This document shows positions 63,735 through 64,000 of a stretch of 64,000 nucleotides of DNA, in pieces. Position 1 is the first letter of the stretch. Each line of letters begins with the position of its first letter. The notes under the pieces are model-generated. The model did not search any database. It was not told the origin of the DNA and worked only from the letters and a program-made list of their open reading frames with translations. Origin of the DNA: Streptomonospora alba (GTDB taxonomy: Bacteria; Actinomycetota; Actinomycetes; Streptosporangiales; Streptosporangiaceae); assembly GCF_000826685.1 (NCBI RefSeq), contig NZ_JROO01000006.1, positions 298,810 to 362,809 on the forward strand, given 5' to 3'. The translations under genes and the position numbers were made by a program.

Positions 63735-64000
63735 TGATCACTGCGGCCGTCACCGGGAATCCCGCGGCCGGCGGGGCGGTCGGGCCCTCGGTTCCCCGCC
63801 CTGCAGCGGGTGACGGCGCGACCCGGTCGCCGCGCACCACCACGGGGGACCGTAACCACAACATCACCGAACGCAACCACACCCGACACAAAAAAAGGGG
63901 GGCAGGGCCCCCGACAAACGGGAACCCCACCCCCCAACAAAAAAAATGCGGCGGCAACCTAATCTCCCACCCCCACCATGGAGGCAGTACCATCGGCGCA
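63735..64000. other. Right-edge intergenic sequence
   Basis: 266 bp with homopolymer runs (A7, G6, A8, C-rich blocks) unlike the rest of the window. No gene is supported; the frame 63658-63993 on the minus strand reads as Pro/Trp-rich noise. It includes a likely minus-strand terminator (separate entry), implying a minus-strand gene just beyond the right edge. Confidence 0.5.
63890..63912 (-). terminator. U-run terminator on the minus strand
   Basis: Minus strand reads GGGGG, loop CCCTG, CCCCCC, then seven Ts (63896-63890). A classical intrinsic terminator, unusual here where other hairpins have no T run. A further T8 run lies just upstream (63946-63939). Confidence 0.5.

Noticed and set aside
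63658..63993. 111-residue frame at the right edge
   Set aside because: Translates homopolymer-rich DNA into Trp/Pro/Arg noise and overlaps a terminator.

Overview
The window is very GC-rich DNA with no mobile element, CRISPR array or rRNA/tRNA gene that I could see. Gene content and order point to a filamentous or coryneform-relative actinobacterium, most likely a Nocardiopsaceae-type genus (Nocardiopsis, Streptomonospora, Thermobifida relatives). Supporting signs are the long conserved actinobacterial block gatB ... gatA-gatC ... ligA-core MetE ... mnmA ... cysteine desulfurase ... etfA-etfB, the GlgE alpha-glucan pathway, a class E sortase motif, KstR-like and IdeR/DmdR-like sites, and GTG starts with 4-base stop/start overlaps. 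The genus is inferred, not proven.

Left part (1-15.2 kb): two membrane GGDEF-EAL cyclic-di-GMP enzymes (one cut by the left edge) bracket the tRNA amidotransferase genes. gatB is separated from gatA-gatC by two neighbouring genes for sortase-anchored thioester-domain (TQXA) surface proteins, both exactly 404 residues. gatCA is followed by the second GGDEF-EAL gene and then the NAD-dependent DNA ligase.

15.2-30.8 kb: core MetE-like protein, a divergent DedA-family membrane protein with an iron-box-like site over its promoter, mnmA, a DUF695-like protein, cysteine desulfurase (sulfur donor for MnmA), electron transfer flavoprotein alpha/beta, a serine/threonine kinase with a polytopic membrane tail, a YbaK-type editing domain protein, enoyl-CoA hydratase, and an ECF transporter operon (YkoE-like S component, fused double ATPase, T component) preceded by a clear TPP riboswitch, so it should import thiamine or its pyrimidine precursor.

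30.9-45.2 kb: storage glucan block. glgP is divergent from glgE-treS-mak-glgB, which together make the full trehalose to maltose-1-phosphate to branched alpha-glucan route. The intergenic region has a perfect CRP-type site and nested inverted repeats. Then a lipoprotein, a cytosolic-looking SppA peptidase coupled to a flavin reductase, and a 21-residue membrane peptide.

45.3-64 kb: a four-gene osmoprotectant ABC transporter, HAD phosphatase, NrtR-like NUDIX regulator divergent from an orphan nadA, a sigma-factor-like protein fused to a transmembrane helix and Gly/Ser-rich tail, a KstR-like TetR regulator divergent from a metallo-beta-lactamase-fold hydrolase with three KstR-like half-palindromes between them, a compact three-gene operon (GT4 glycosyltransferase, methyltransferase that seems to start at CTG, and an alpha/alpha-toroid protein) of unknown product, and a class A penicillin-binding protein with an unusually long (about 560 residue) low-complexity cytoplasmic N-terminus. 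The best candidates for undescribed biology are the membrane-tethered sigma-like protein, the GT4/methyltransferase/toroid operon, and the thioester surface-protein pair set among c-di-GMP enzymes.
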